Shown here: piece by piece, positions 54,501 through 57,600 of the stretch
How positions within the stretch are numbered: the stretch's first letter is position 1
Layout: the number at the start of each line of letters is the position of its first letter
From: Macrosoma leucophasiata
Lineage: Eukaryota; Arthropoda; Insecta; Lepidoptera; Hedylidae
Length of the DNA: 64,000 bases
NCBI GenBank assembly: GCA_036365455.1
Contig: JAWQUS010000017.1
Span: 1 to 64,000 of the forward strand
Reading direction: 5' to 3'
Notes under the pieces: generated by a model
Seen by the model: only the letters and a program-made list of their open reading frames with translations
The model's database searches: none
What the model was told of the DNA's origin: nothing
Made by a program: the position numbers and the translations under genes

Positions 54501-57156
54501 AGCAGAGTTCCAAGAGCAGTTAGTGTGTCTGTATAAATATGTGGTGTATCTGAACGCCGCATTCATTATACATCGATACAGGTATGTATCCTAGTGTGGT
54601 GCTGTGAGTGCAAACGGATTTTATTTTTAAACGACTTCAAAAAGGAGGAGGTTTTATATCGACAGTTTTCATATGTTTTTTATGTATGTTCACTGATTAC
54701 TCCGACTACTGTAATTATTTTAAATGGTATTTTATAAATTAACTAGCTGTCCCGGCAAACTTCGTATTGCCTCACAATGAAATAATGTGTCAAAGGTTTG
54801 ATAGATATTTGTATGGGAAAATGAAATTGTGTTTTTTACAACTTTTTTCATATTTTTTTACCTTTTAAACCTTCCCTGGGCTTCCAGGCGAGACAAATAA
54901 GACAGACGATAACAAATCAGTGACTATACATTAACCCCCTTATTCATAAACGTATTTTAGCTAAAGTGTTGCTAATCTCTCCTTTGTCTTTTTCTATCCT
55001 GCACATTTGACAATGCAACTGACAAAGACAAAGCATTCTATAGCTAAAACGTATCTAATGTACGTTTATGAATAAGGGGGTTAATATTTTTCCAAGAAAT
55101 TGATAGAAAAAAACCGGACAAGAGCGAGATCGACTCGCGTGGTGAGGGTTCCGTACATACTTCTTATATAATGAGTGAAGTATTAAATACTTAATATGCC
55201 CACAAATATCGGACGTAAGTTACCTTAACGCGGTTTCACGTACGCGACACCGGCGCATCGGCATCGCAATAAAGCCTGCTGCGCTCGGCCGGTCGTTATC
55301 GCGCTGTGGTGCCTGAGGTGGGGATGACGCATCACTCCCGGTGACTCCCAGCTCCCGGCGATCGACGCGCCACCGCACAATTGCGTTATAATTCTTTGAT
55401 TGCATATTATTATTATGATATTTAATAAGATGTTTTTTATCTACTTATATTTTATTTACTTTGGTATTAATCTATTTATTATTGTTTGTACCTACTAGTA
55501 TGTATTACATTTATCGTTTAATTAAGTATGTTATTTTAATGGCTTATTATCTGTTTTATATCCGTATGTATGTACCTTGTATAAGTATTTTTATTATAAA
55601 TTTGACATCCGTGGTTCACTCACTTAGGGTCCTGTTGAAAACCAGCGTCAGGTACCTTTTACATGAAGGTACCTGACATTTGCTGAACAGGACACCTTTT
55701 TGGCAGCCGTGAGACACATATTACGTGTATAGGTATGTATTAATTTTTTAGAAAATGTGTTGTCTATTCTCTGTTACCTGTTACGTTTTATGTCTGTTTT
55801 ATGTGTCTCGCTGTGTGTCAAATAAATGTTTCTTATCTTATCTTATCTTATAGGTTTTCCAGTAATTTATAGGCAAAGAACTATTTTCCAAATGTTTTTC
55901 ACAATTTTAAGTTCAGTAGTTTCGGAGATGGGGATCGGGGGGGGGGATGCACAATTTTCGTCGTTTTCCTTAAATAACTTCAAATTTGTTTATGCAAAAA
56001 TTATAAAAAAAACATATCTGAGATGCTGACAACAACCTCTTTCATTTGATATATCACACGACACAGTGTACGAGTACGAGTTTTTTTTTCTGATTTACCC
56101 CCCGATAGTGGCCCCCCTGTTTTAAAATTTATTATTTTACTTGACGTGTTCATCTTTGGGTCACCAATTTACATATATTCATCAAATTACAACTCAATCG
56201 GTAGAGTAGTTTCGGAGCAAATTGGCTGTGACAGACAGACGGACAGACAGACAGACAGACGCACGAGTGATCCTATAAGGGTTCCTTTTTTCCTTTTAAG
56301 GTACGGAACCCTAAAAAATAACAGAAACAAAAAAAACCTGATTTTTTTGTCTGTCAGTCTTACTTATTTTGCCTTCACAAACGTTAGTCCCATAGAGAAT
56401 AATTTCTGGTGTAGAGTAAAGAGATAATCCCCAACTAGGGGGACGTGTGGTGCAATATGCCTTTACGGCGCAGGGTATGCTCACCATCATGAGGCCGCCC
56501 AGGATGATGTCTCCCTCGACGACGGCGGCGTGCTTGGCGAGCCACGCGCTCTCGTTGTCGGCCTTGCGCTTGGCGGCCACGCGGGGCTCGCGCCGCGCCC
56601 CCACTGGCCCGCCGCCCTCTGCACCGCCGGCCCTTCTGCCTGTTGCCCCACCGCCACCGCCTGTCCCTGTCCCTGTCCCGCCTGCGCCACCATTTGCCCT
56701 CATCGCTGCACCGCCTGTTGCCATCTTAGCCTTCCGTGACTTTGACTTAGTCTTCTTAGTTGCCTTACTTGGAGATGCAGTACTGAGAGTAGGTGGAGCC
56801 GTTGGCGGCAGGGGCGATTGTAACTCCACCGTTCGAGTCGCGGTGAGCTCGGTGGAAGTCGGCGTCGGACCGTGAGTCGGGGCGATTAAAGCCGCGAGAA
56901 CTCGATCTGAACGGAGCGAGGAAGCGTTCGGGGCCGGCGCCGGCTCTTTGGCTTTCTTCTTTTTGAACATCTTCGATATATCGAACGTCGATATGAGAGA
57001 GTGAGACTCGCGTTTGGAGCGCGCCGTCGGGAACTCGATGCCGTATCGGTTCGAAACGTTAGCGAGGCCCTGCTCGTGTGAATACTGCGAGTGTGCGTAT
57101 GCGAGTGTAGCGAGTGCGAGAATGAGCGCGAGCACCGCGCGACCGCCCGCCGACAT
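21294..57156 (-). CDS. mtt: Metabotropic glutamate receptor-family class C GPCR, mangetout (mtt/mXR) type, 17 coding exons
   Basis: The coding exons, 5' to 3' on the minus strand, are 57156-56485, 46927-46690, 45423-45281, 43992-43822, 43500-43356, 42884-42636, 42271-42097, 41689-41583, 41297-41148, 40962-40829, 40685-40519, 38865-38707, 38310-38148, 22474-22261, 22061-21910, 21838-21670 and 21550-21294. All introns are GT-AG and phases match; total 3465 nt, 1154 residues. Domains are a signal peptide (residues 1-24 or so), a low-complexity extension to about 200, a Venus-flytrap domain (about 205-665), a cysteine-rich region (about 690-765), seven membrane helices (about 770-1013) and a tail ending THL, a class I PDZ-ligand type. 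[10 protein letters not shown] and [11 protein letters not shown] lack the arginine and lysine that contact the glutamate side chain in mGluR1, while backbone-binding Ser, Thr, Asp, Tyr and Asp are kept. This fits mtt, known in Drosophila as an unusual amino-acid receptor; an mGluRA identity is less likely. Exons are GC-rich at third positions, unlike the AT-rich introns. Confidence 0.93.
21670..21838 (-). CDS. mtt: Receptor exon 16: start of cytoplasmic tail
   Basis: Residues 1014-1070. [13 protein letters not shown] is the family-conserved juxtamembrane segment, followed by a variable Ala/Pro-rich tail. Confidence 0.92.
21910..22061 (-). CDS. mtt: Receptor exon 15: helices 6-7
   Basis: Residues 963-1013. 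[20 protein letters not shown] is helix 6; [20 protein letters not shown] is helix 7. Donor AAG|GTCGAT. Confidence 0.95.
22261..22474 (-). CDS. mtt: Receptor exon 14: helices 4-5
   Basis: Residues 892-963. [12 protein letters not shown], then [13 protein letters not shown], helix 5 ([19 protein letters not shown]) and the third loop [14 protein letters not shown], nearly invariant in the family. Phase 1 end. Confidence 0.95.
22668..23341. mobile_element. Dispersed repeat with GGGTTCCGTAGTAAACAA end, copy 1
   Basis: It begins TTTGGGTTCCGTAGTAAACA, passes through a CTGT/CCGT-rich tract and GCGCAAAAACTGTTAGTACT, and ends CGACACGCACTTGACCGG. Related copies are at 44097-45046 (inverted, interrupted) and 49089-49727. 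It is a common type of lepidopteran repeat that I cannot assign to a class; non-coding here. Lies in intron 13. Confidence 0.65.
23910..23981 (+). mobile_element. tRNA-like sequence, probably SINE-derived
   Basis: ATTTCGG and CCGAAGT can form a 7-bp acceptor stem, TAGCTTAGTGGTACAGCGG resembles an A box and CAGGTTCAATTCCTG a T arm. The anticodon arm is imperfect, so this is more likely a tRNA-derived SINE head or pseudogene than a tRNA gene. Confidence 0.5.
24110..24297. mobile_element. Dispersed repeat with TAGCGGTAACAGAAATA and GGTACGGAACCCTAAAAA
   Basis: Its parts recur at about 51260-51410 and 56210-56317. The sequence contains a GACGGACAGA-rich tract. Non-coding, class unknown, probably related to the TTCCGTAG family. 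Confidence 0.55.
24884..25344. repeat. Left arm of a long inverted repeat
   Basis: About 460 bp running from CTGAGAGCCTGCGACGCCCA to ACGTTGG is the reverse complement, with scattered mismatches, of 37100-37568. The arm continues for about 20 bp on the other side of the BEL insertion (33574-33594, GTTGGTGCGAGTGAAATAGC). The pair probably forms the ends of a DNA transposon or foldback element. Confidence 0.8.
25345..25561 (-). repeat. 3' LTR of the BEL element
   Basis: 217 bp, matching 33357-33573 with no difference seen. On the minus strand it starts TGTTCGGGTAATGAACC and ends CCATACACGGTACA (TG...CA ends). Confidence 0.93.
25802..27811 (-). CDS. Envelope-like region of the BEL element (residues about 904-1572 of the frame)
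   Basis: Near its start [12 protein letters not shown] is a hydrophobic, signal-like segment. A basic site RQRR followed by [15 protein letters not shown] resembles the furin site and fusion peptide of insect F-type envelope proteins, as in baculovirus F and errantivirus Env. A coiled-coil-prone region follows, then paired cysteines, and a membrane segment near the C-terminus ([18 protein letters not shown]) with a tail of about 76 residues. The ATG at 27809-27811 would suit a spliced subgenomic message. The frame is intact in this copy. Annotation only; expression and function are unknown. Confidence 0.75.
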   Translation of the reverse strand: MEKSEQISVKDCMSQQENHKKKSRTTSGSKFLSLALMFVYFMTLLTSSSASYTVTSLNNNQTLYFDPVAKMQHIRDEWTLVVYFDMSPYWEGDMAINKFIKYLESMCEQLKEQSRCNMILLQLRHDHSELEYYNQLLMNQEFEAHSRQRRGLINGIGYVANSLFGVLDERFAEKYEKDIALITQNQKRLANLWQNQTSIVESEFNLLKRTEESINNQHKIINKHLNSLDQATNYLKDQMQNLSFSEDFALSSIAASTMLANLRRLQDTLLDTITDTYHGKFNIHLLTPKQLLNELRTISGQLKDDLRLPLRNIQSDLKNLYQLLHVKVRMTKNYFIFEIKFPLTSRDSYDLYKIIPIPHSIEKMKMLSVIPISNFVAINVKRDSYLSINQDEIQNCLHYDDSYLCTTKGPIRHLETHEKFCKLDNNSKCQFIRSPCETQWTAVNSLNTYLYFTCSDVTLRIICDDQISSGKINKAGLIRFSEKCIVKGPNFTIFSQDHVSKRNESEINQEQIIPKIAPINHILNVSLSFEHFENDDYAQINSSLTLIHEQIQTMKESVKSSEYELSNHDVHQYVISYTSAAVMIMVVAAAACWWRRARAPLVAGAQGSGAGDGVTFRASVVNIGNRTASDECVQSVVLDSDNRGKSVTNSSTSPIKQKRQFLNRSKTIA
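25802..30520 (-). CDS. BEL element second frame: partial reverse transcriptase, RNase H, integrase, envelope
   Basis: 1572 codons stay open. Residues 1-200 are the C-terminal part of the reverse transcriptase with MYTDD at about 48-52. RNase H follows ([26 protein letters not shown]). Integrase has the HHCC zinc site (AHHLTFHGG ... CVICRR) and the catalytic Asp, Asp, Glu in [14 protein letters not shown] and [12 protein letters not shown]5641-like domain comes before the envelope part, which begins near residue 904. The first ATG at 30520 is probably not a natural start: the frame begins inside the polymerase because upstream polymerase sequence is deleted and the gag frame overlaps it in another phase. 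It could make protein only by frameshifting or as a fragment. Confidence 0.88.
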   Translation of the reverse strand: MLPTTSRITQVTYGTKAAPFLAMMTLKRLAADESDNYPDAANIVKHSMYTDDLVSGAHDIQSGKRLIKDLCQLMKSGGFTLRKWSANNPKLLSNIKAEESCDNIFTFKSDNTGKTLGILWNSSTDQLSFKCNISKEIPNKITKRNLLGEISKIFDPLGWLAPLVTKLKILFQRVWSEELQWDDVIPDNIYKEWVKLKEDISVINEIEIPRWLGCGEEDIIEFHGFCDASLKAFAATVYARIKHQDKYSVILVAAKTKVAPNKKSLSLPRLELCGAYLLSKLMTKISECYSNYNIKMYGWTDSMVVLGWLNGDCSRWKSFVANRVKQITQIMPSNQWRYIKTNENPADAASRGLSASQLKNHKLWWHGPEWLSSLSLPSIETRDHTEYSTNHEMRIKHVNIIQVCHEESIIIQLLEKHNSFNKAVRIFAWILRALTPSKQLRPTYITLQEMHAAKMRIIKYVQYNEFTCDIECLKRNNILKSKSNLLSLQPFLDQEGILRVGRRLRHADLSHEEKHPIIIPHNHRLTYLLIDQAHHLTFHGGSKLTLSNIRRRYWIIGGSRATKKYVRNCVICRRHSPDIKYQLMGDLPASRVNPAPPFYHTGVDYTGFVDVKMNRGRGSRTLKGYIVVFVCMVTKAVHLEIVSDLTSEAFLAALRRMAARRGSPHHLYCDNGTNFVKANRILQESYFDLQQILNNNFYQEITNMNMKLHFNAPSWPTAGGLWERAVRSLKHHIKRTVGNQKLTFEEYCTLLSQLEACLNSRPLCALSENIEDLDCLTPAHFLCGRAGLTIIDTDQDARTRWHLIKKIHQDIWKKWKDDYLTQLSIRSKWHKERVNMKIGDIVIIKDDNLPSGKWAMGRVTELHPGRDGLVRVVTLKTKSGFMKRPISKIALLPVYQNKQHEENMEKSEQISVKDCMSQQENHKKKSRTTSGSKFLSLALMFVYFMTLLTSSSASYTVTSLNNNQTLYFDPVAKMQHIRDEWTLVVYFDMSPYWEGDMAINKFIKYLESMCEQLKEQSRCNMILLQLRHDHSELEYYNQLLMNQEFEAHSRQRRGLINGIGYVANSLFGVLDERFAEKYEKDIALITQNQKRLANLWQNQTSIVESEFNLLKRTEESINNQHKIINKHLNSLDQATNYLKDQMQNLSFSEDFALSSIAASTMLANLRRLQDTLLDTITDTYHGKFNIHLLTPKQLLNELRTISGQLKDDLRLPLRNIQSDLKNLYQLLHVKVRMTKNYFIFEIKFPLTSRDSYDLYKIIPIPHSIEKMKMLSVIPISNFVAINVKRDSYLSINQDEIQNCLHYDDSYLCTTKGPIRHLETHEKFCKLDNNSKCQFIRSPCETQWTAVNSLNTYLYFTCSDVTLRIICDDQISSGKINKAGLIRFSEKCIVKGPNFTIFSQDHVSKRNESEINQEQIIPKIAPINHILNVSLSFEHFENDDYAQINSSLTLIHEQIQTMKESVKSSEYELSNHDVHQYVISYTSAAVMIMVVAAAACWWRRARAPLVAGAQGSGAGDGVTFRASVVNIGNRTASDECVQSVVLDSDNRGKSVTNSSTSPIKQKRQFLNRSKTIA
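30451..33159 (-). CDS. BEL element first frame: Gag and aspartic protease
   Basis: 902 residues. An N-terminal helical part is followed by a DUF1759-type Gag core ([19 protein letters not shown]), cysteine/histidine clusters ([13 protein letters not shown] and [13 protein letters not shown]) and a retropepsin motif [13 protein letters not shown] near residue 615. Next is the pre-polymerase region ending [10 protein letters not shown]. After that the reading departs from the family and stops, which marks the polymerase deletion. The start ATG at 33157-33159 follows a leader of about 200 bp after the LTR. Confidence 0.9.
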   Translation of the reverse strand: MEQVYEAQLEIFEAMEKLFINMKKDGEERRSAPNYFKRKLDTLEAYWFDYQQNHKKLAPFEDKQRPYFARNEFEKASKLYFDITTYIVQKSCPSPSLYQPVAGSSKQTGELESEQVREQPGGNEYFDSREVRSSEKRSIGSPSKLDDMLRRQFIYFKAFMRTVNTIDLELLCNQWEFDSVLSEIQSRWRVVDSLHWEIEHEADGDVNDEYQEAFSQHEITYISLKRAVNTKLHAVSHREKSTPHIDTPTFTGNYQQWLSFRDQFNEAVHLNPSIAKAQKTQHLKSKLRGEAEKLIQHLSISAENYCTAWELLQKRYTNKKRIFASYLNEMLNLPNMQHQSFIQLQKIHDITLESLNAIKNLGVDITNWDPIVEHILALKVDPETHDAYLDSLKSPREIPNLEDLLNFLESKFNTIEQRRKQYSNNHKSFTPNYQRSFLPNQQKSVPVNGQKSYQKKPFNNNYQYNHIYQSRNNQPFNKMSYHISSNSYPYKSCPLCQQGHGLFICQKFLDMNNETRLQTVSTLNVCMNCLYPHFGKPCFSTKRCRSCTEFHNTLLHEACATQHKSTAGQANLKPIKFYKANNKQNMSNASHVSQNESSEILLSTAMVKVMAIDGTYHTLRALIDQGSQISLISENAAQMLSLKRQSYKGIVLGIEEKSNTCKGMLSINCQSINTEFSFKAEVLIMNNLIKKLPNTTFDNPAWPHIQDIDLADPEFYISRPVDLLLGADIYAKIMLDGIFRGENQGQPIAQQTQLGWILCGSVSSFHCNVVTIDLENIHKFWEVEEVEEPSDYSSEDQKCIQLYNETTKRRQDGRYEVRMPLHDNFEEQLGSSKEIAYAQFRNIERKFIREPQLAQNYREFINEYKLLGHMRFVEQSSGMQCFLPHRASRRSRMERRQLHSSL
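33341..33355 (-). other. Primer-binding site of the BEL element
   Basis: One base inside the 5' LTR the minus strand reads TGGTCCATCGAGCGA, complementary to a tRNA 3' end finishing GGACCA. The tRNA identity was not determined. Confidence 0.7.
33357..33573 (-). repeat. 5' LTR of the BEL element
   Basis: 217 bp, matching 25345-25561. Followed by the target duplication GTTGG at 33574-33578. Confidence 0.93.
33755..33965 (+). mobile_element. tRNA-derived SINE (family B), copy 1
   Basis: GGTTCGATCTCC is a B box. The body contains TTGTATGGCCTACAGATATT and GGCTGTGAGTATAAGCGT. A second copy lies at about 52925-53125 with the same order, so both are members of one SINE family. Confidence 0.75.
34040..35078 (-). 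pseudogene. 5'-truncated LINE reverse transcriptase fragment
   Basis: The longest frame (34804-34061, 247 aa) is the C-terminal part of a non-LTR reverse transcriptase ([47 protein letters not shown]-like end). Upstream on the minus strand are [12 protein letters not shown] and [11 protein letters not shown], the catalytic YADD motif, but stop codons interrupt the frame near 34950 and 34808. The 3' end carries GGTAGGCAGAGAATG and ATACATACATACATA, a short-repeat tail as seen in RTE-like clades. Dead copy; the clade is uncertain. Confidence 0.85.
35541..36928 (-). mobile_element. mariner transposon
   Basis: Terminal inverted repeats share GGTTGGGGAAAAAGTCT and CTTTTTCCCCAACC, flanked by TA at 35539-35540 and 36929-36930. 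The uninterrupted copy at 61645-61970 shows the empty site ACATACATATGC, which confirms the borders. A short insertion with tandem ACTCAAT units lies at about 35600-35700. Confidence 0.92.
35719..36742 (-). pseudogene. mariner transposase, frameshifted
   Basis: The N-terminal part (36742-36365) has the helix-turn-helix region ([20 protein letters not shown]). The catalytic part (36365-35856) has [19 protein letters not shown] and [13 protein letters not shown], giving a D,D34D triad. A run of seven T at 36409-36415 (A on the coding strand) shifts frame between the two, and a second shift or stop near 35856 separates the last 45 or so residues ([18 protein letters not shown]). As written the copy cannot make full transposase; a homopolymer miscall could explain the first break but not both. 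Confidence 0.9.
37100..37568. repeat. Right arm of the long inverted repeat
   Basis: Reverse complement of 24884-25344 plus the 20 bp after the BEL element. Both arms contain the same open frame with [17 protein letters not shown], probably by chance. The span outside the BEL element is about 4.4 kb, including later insertions. Confidence 0.8.
37770..37883 (+). mobile_element. LINE 3' end with (AAAT)n tail
   Basis: TAAGTCCGCCTTATGTGCTT and CATTGTGCATTAAAGCTTAA precede a microsatellite of AAAT units (about 37858-37883). The look is of a lepidopteran non-LTR 3' untranslated end; no coding part remains. Confidence 0.55.
38148..38310 (-). CDS. mtt: Receptor exon 13: helix 3 to start of helix 4
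   Basis: Residues 837-891. [20 protein letters not shown] is helix 3; the second loop [13 protein letters not shown] contacts G proteins in the family. Donor CTATACAG|GTTATC opens the 15.7 kb intron 13 that holds the transposon nest. Confidence 0.94.
38707..38865 (-). CDS. mtt: Receptor exon 12: helices 1-2
   Basis: Residues 784-837. LVCVVWVW ends helix 1; [12 protein letters not shown] is the conserved first loop; [19 protein letters not shown] is helix 2. The acceptor is TGCAG|GCTGG at 38865. It is the only complete exon copy: upstream partial copies lack 10 bp, have no donor and lie in a 119-bp tandem array. Confidence 0.92.
38766..39850. repeat. 119-bp tandem array made from exon 12 and its splice acceptor
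   Basis: After the 129-bp copy that belongs to the true exon, units of exactly 119 bp start at 38895, 39014, 39133, 39252, 39371, 39490, 39609 and 39728 (the last shortened), with a fragment at 39824-39850. Each full unit has the exon 12 acceptor and about the first 90 exon bases, but lacks 10 bp (ACGCCCGCTC on +), ends GTGCTAG on the minus strand where the true exon reads GTGCTACC, and has no donor. The array lies upstream of the real exon in transcription order. Confidence 0.93.
39885..40150. mobile_element. Helitron-like end fragment
   Basis: ACTAGCTGTTGCCCGCGGCA matches the CTAG-end signature of the elements at 61645 and 54742. The rest is divergent and the far border was not found. Confidence 0.35.
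40255..40476. mobile_element. Dispersed retroposon 3' end, copy 1
   Basis: TTTGACATCCGTGGTTCACTC to GCTGTGTGTCAAAAATAAATG recurs at 55595-55850, where it ends in AATAAATG and CTTAT repeats. The AATAAA and short-repeat tail suggest a non-LTR retroposon in intron 11. Confidence 0.6.
40519..40685 (-). CDS. mtt: Receptor exon 11: cysteine-rich domain end, start of membrane helix 1
   Basis: Residues 729-784. Cysteines in [20 protein letters not shown] are followed by [16 protein letters not shown], the start of helix 1. The donor AC|GTGCGT, not the GTACCG four bases on, keeps frame with exon 12. Confidence 0.9.
40829..40962 (-). CDS. mtt: Receptor exon 10: cysteine-rich domain, first part
   Basis: Residues 684-728. 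Six cysteines in [14 protein letters not shown] and [10 protein letters not shown] match the disulfide-bonded linker that couples ligand binding to the membrane helices. Ends TQYE in phase 0. Confidence 0.93.
41148..41297 (-). CDS. mtt: Receptor exon 9: end of ligand-binding domain
   Basis: Residues 634-684, [20 protein letters not shown] through [10 protein letters not shown]. The [13 protein letters not shown] motif is typical of the family. Confidence 0.93.
41583..41689 (-). CDS. mtt: Receptor exon 8: ligand-binding domain
   Basis: Residues 598-634, [20 protein letters not shown] through LRQVRFTG, a well-conserved cysteine-containing stretch. Acceptor TTGCAG, donor ACAG|GTATTG. Confidence 0.92.
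42097..42271 (-). CDS. mtt: Receptor exon 7: ligand-binding domain
   Basis: Residues 540-598, from [13 protein letters not shown] to AVWAFVHAI. The family lysine before FV (mGluR1 Lys409), which binds the glutamate side chain, is Gln in [11 protein letters not shown]. Confidence 0.92.
42636..42884 (-). CDS. mtt: Receptor exon 6: ligand-binding domain
   Basis: Residues 457-540, from [14 protein letters not shown] to [16 protein letters not shown] carries the conserved Asp and Arg near the ligand. Phase 1 at both ends. Confidence 0.93.
43356..43500 (-). CDS. mtt: Receptor exon 5: ligand-binding domain
   Basis: Residues 409-457, from [16 protein letters not shown] to LLSRPRARG. Second-lobe sequence; donor CCAGGG|GTACGG, phase 1. 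Confidence 0.92.
43822..43992 (-). CDS. mtt: Receptor exon 4: ligand-binding domain
   Basis: Residues 352-408, from [11 protein letters not shown] to EESNYGIK, phase 0 to 0. The Thr of STS, the Asp of IPSD and the Tyr of SNYG match backbone-binding residues of the family. Confidence 0.93.
44097..45046. mobile_element. TTCCGTAG-family repeat, copy 2, split by a Helitron-like element
   Basis: It starts AAACCGGTCAAGTGCGTGTC-like at 44097 and ends GGAACCCTAAAAA at 45046, in inverted orientation to 22668-23341. The Helitron-like insert occupies about 44172-44476. Located in intron 3. Confidence 0.65.
44172..44476 (+). mobile_element. Helitron-like non-autonomous element
   Basis: It starts ATCTACACAAATAAATAA and ends GGGTACAGCTAGT, with a CTGTCTGTCTGTTTGG tract. 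It matches 61645-61970 in inverted orientation, so this copy reads TC...CTAG on the + strand. Confidence 0.55.
45116..45423. repeat. 124-bp tandem duplication of exon 3 and its donor
   Basis: CCTTGCGCATCGCTGTCGCG begins at 45116, 45240 and 45364, giving exactly 124-bp spacing. Each full unit holds the last part of exon 3 and the donor CCGCAG|GT (45281 true, 45157 spare). Because 124 is not a multiple of 3, use of the spare donor would shift the frame. Confidence 0.92.
45281..45423 (-). CDS. mtt: Receptor exon 3: ligand-binding domain
   Basis: Residues 304-351. The exon contains [18 protein letters not shown], with the serine that contacts the ligand backbone, and ends RLFKIPQ in phase 0. The donor is CCGCAG|GTACAA at 45281. 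The last 100 or so bases and the donor are repeated downstream (see the 124-bp tandem). Confidence 0.92.
45775..45870 (+). mobile_element. tRNA-derived SINE (family A), second copy
   Basis: AGGATAGTGGTAG (A-box-like), CTGGGTTCGATTCCTGGG (B box) and TTTTTCTATTGGG match the minus-strand SINE at 19256-19320. Lies in intron 2. Confidence 0.65.
46690..46927 (-). CDS. mtt: Receptor exon 2: ligand-binding domain
   Basis: Residues 225-304. A Gly/Glu-rich loop is followed by [20 protein letters not shown], the conserved helix of the N-terminal lobe. The position of mGluR1 Arg78, which binds the glutamate side chain, is Met here. Acceptor TGTGCAG|GTGCAC; donor AAAG|GTCAGT. Confidence 0.93.
48557..48731 (+). 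mobile_element. Poly(A)-type short retroposon, 5'-truncated copy
   Basis: Matches the second half of 18629-18920 (TTTCTGGCACAGAGGCATAA, TATAGGCTGCAGTCAT). The A tail is degraded. Confidence 0.7.
48848..48889. repeat. Four-copy 10-bp minisatellite (GGCTGTAGCT)
   Basis: Four direct copies in tandem in intron 1. Close by, CCCAGTTGCC-ACCGGA-GGCAACTGGG at 49002-49027 is a perfect 10-bp hairpin with a degenerate second copy at about 48951-48990. Confidence 0.8.
49089..49727. mobile_element. TTCCGTAG-family repeat, copy 3
   Basis: Same order and orientation as 22668-23341: TTTTTAGGGTTTCGTAGTAA at the start, CGACACGCACTTGACCG at the end. Non-coding. Confidence 0.65.
50401..50757. mobile_element. 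Helitron-like element, second subfamily
   Basis: Starts ACACTAGCGGCCCGCCCCGG and ends TATAATATTAGTTTAGAT; read in reverse this gives TCTAAACTAATATTATA...CTAG, a Helitron-type pair of ends. Non-coding. Confidence 0.5.
52925..53125 (+). mobile_element. tRNA-derived SINE (family B), copy 2
   Basis: CAGGTTCGATCCCCGGG is a B box; the body has TTGTATGGCCTACAGATATT and GAGGCTGCGAGTATAAGCGT as in 33755-33965. Confidence 0.75.
53266..53330. other. 18-bp perfect inverted repeat
   Basis: TTAAACTAAAATGATTAT (53266-53283) and its reverse complement (53313-53330) flank a 29-base loop. Possibly ends of a tiny MITE or a hairpin; no gene association. Confidence 0.75.
54019..54295 (+). mobile_element. Poly(A)-tailed short retroposon, copy 2
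   Basis: Matches 18629-18920 over its length, from TGGTGGTAGAGCTCCAGTGA to the A tail at 54285-54295. Confidence 0.75.
54742..54900. mobile_element. Helitron-like end fragment
   Basis: ACTAGCTGTCCCGGCAAACT begins a sequence of the CTAG-end type. The other end was not located. Confidence 0.35.
54935..55080. mobile_element. piggyBac-type MITE, copy 1
   Basis: 146 bp with inverted ends CCCCCTTATTCATAAACGTA, flanked by TTAA on both sides (54931-54934 and 55081-55084), the target of piggyBac transposases. Non-coding. Confidence 0.85.
55595..55850. mobile_element. Dispersed retroposon 3' end, copy 2
   Basis: Matches 40255-40476 and continues to GTCAAATAAATG and four CTTAT-type units, a microsatellite tail. 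Confidence 0.65.
56485..57156 (-). CDS. mtt: Receptor exon 1: signal peptide, low-complexity extension, start of ligand domain
   Basis: Residues 1-224. The start is the ATG at 57154-57156; the frame is open three codons further up but without another [23 protein letters not shown] is a clear signal peptide. The next 150 or so residues are basic (FKKKKAKEP), Ala/Pro/Thr-rich and Gly-rich, longer than in typical family members. The exon ends [13 protein letters not shown], the first strand of the Venus-flytrap domain, followed by donor ATG|GTGAGC in phase 0. Confidence 0.9.
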
Positions 57157-57235
57157 GACGCTCACTGATTCATAGCCTCTCTGCCGCTCCGGCGTCCTCT
57201 CACATCACCCACTCGCCATCCTCAAGTTTTGTACC
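57157..57235 (-). promoter_or_regulatory. Receptor 5' leader with three short upstream frames
   Basis: Minus-strand ATGs with immediate stops lie at 57219-57205 (ATG GCG AGT GGG TGA), 57205-57200 (ATGTGA) and 57173-57162 (ATG AAT CAG TGA), all before the receptor ATG at 57156. If they are in the mRNA they could lower translation. The transcription start is not known. Confidence 0.5.
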
Positions 57236-57364
57236 ACCTTACGAACGGTAAGGTGGTACTCGAATTTCCATCGTAATATTAACATTTTATGTTTTCAGTC
57301 ATTCATAAGATACACGAAACTACACTTTTTAAAAATATAATGTGTGGAGAGTCTGCCGCCGTAA

Positions 57365-57600
57365 TGAAGCGTAAAGTTCGCTAGAGAAAGTTTAGTCGCA
57401 GCGCAACCGTGGCGGCACGTGGCGCGTATCGTGCGGTCGCGGCGAGGCGGCGGCGCACTCTGCCGCTCGCCGCTCTGCCGCGGCCCCGCGTAGCGCCGCG
57501 TAGCGCCGCGCTCCGCCTCCGACAGTCCGCCACACTCGTAGCTATGTAGCCTCGTAGCGCCGTAGCCGCGTAACCTCGCATCTCACTGGCCTACGTTCTT
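57365..57600 (-). promoter_or_regulatory. GC-rich stretch upstream of the receptor, possible promoter or untranslated exon
   Basis: A GC-rich island with repeated CGTAGCGCCG units stands out from AT-rich flanks 200-450 bp before the start codon. It has no convincing coding frame. Promoter role is inferred from position and composition. Confidence 0.35.

Larger units (their letters stand above)
46928..56484. other. Receptor intron 1 (9.6 kb), repeat-rich
   Basis: Contains the TTCCGTAG-family copy, two poly(A) retroposon copies, a family B SINE, Helitron-like fragments, a piggyBac-type MITE and other repeats listed separately. No other convincing gene was seen; the open frames here are short and without domains. 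Confidence 0.7.

Noticed and set aside
57381..57581. Arg/Ala-rich minus-strand frame upstream of the receptor
   Set aside because: Composition-driven reading of the CGTAGCGCC repeats; not in frame with exon 1.
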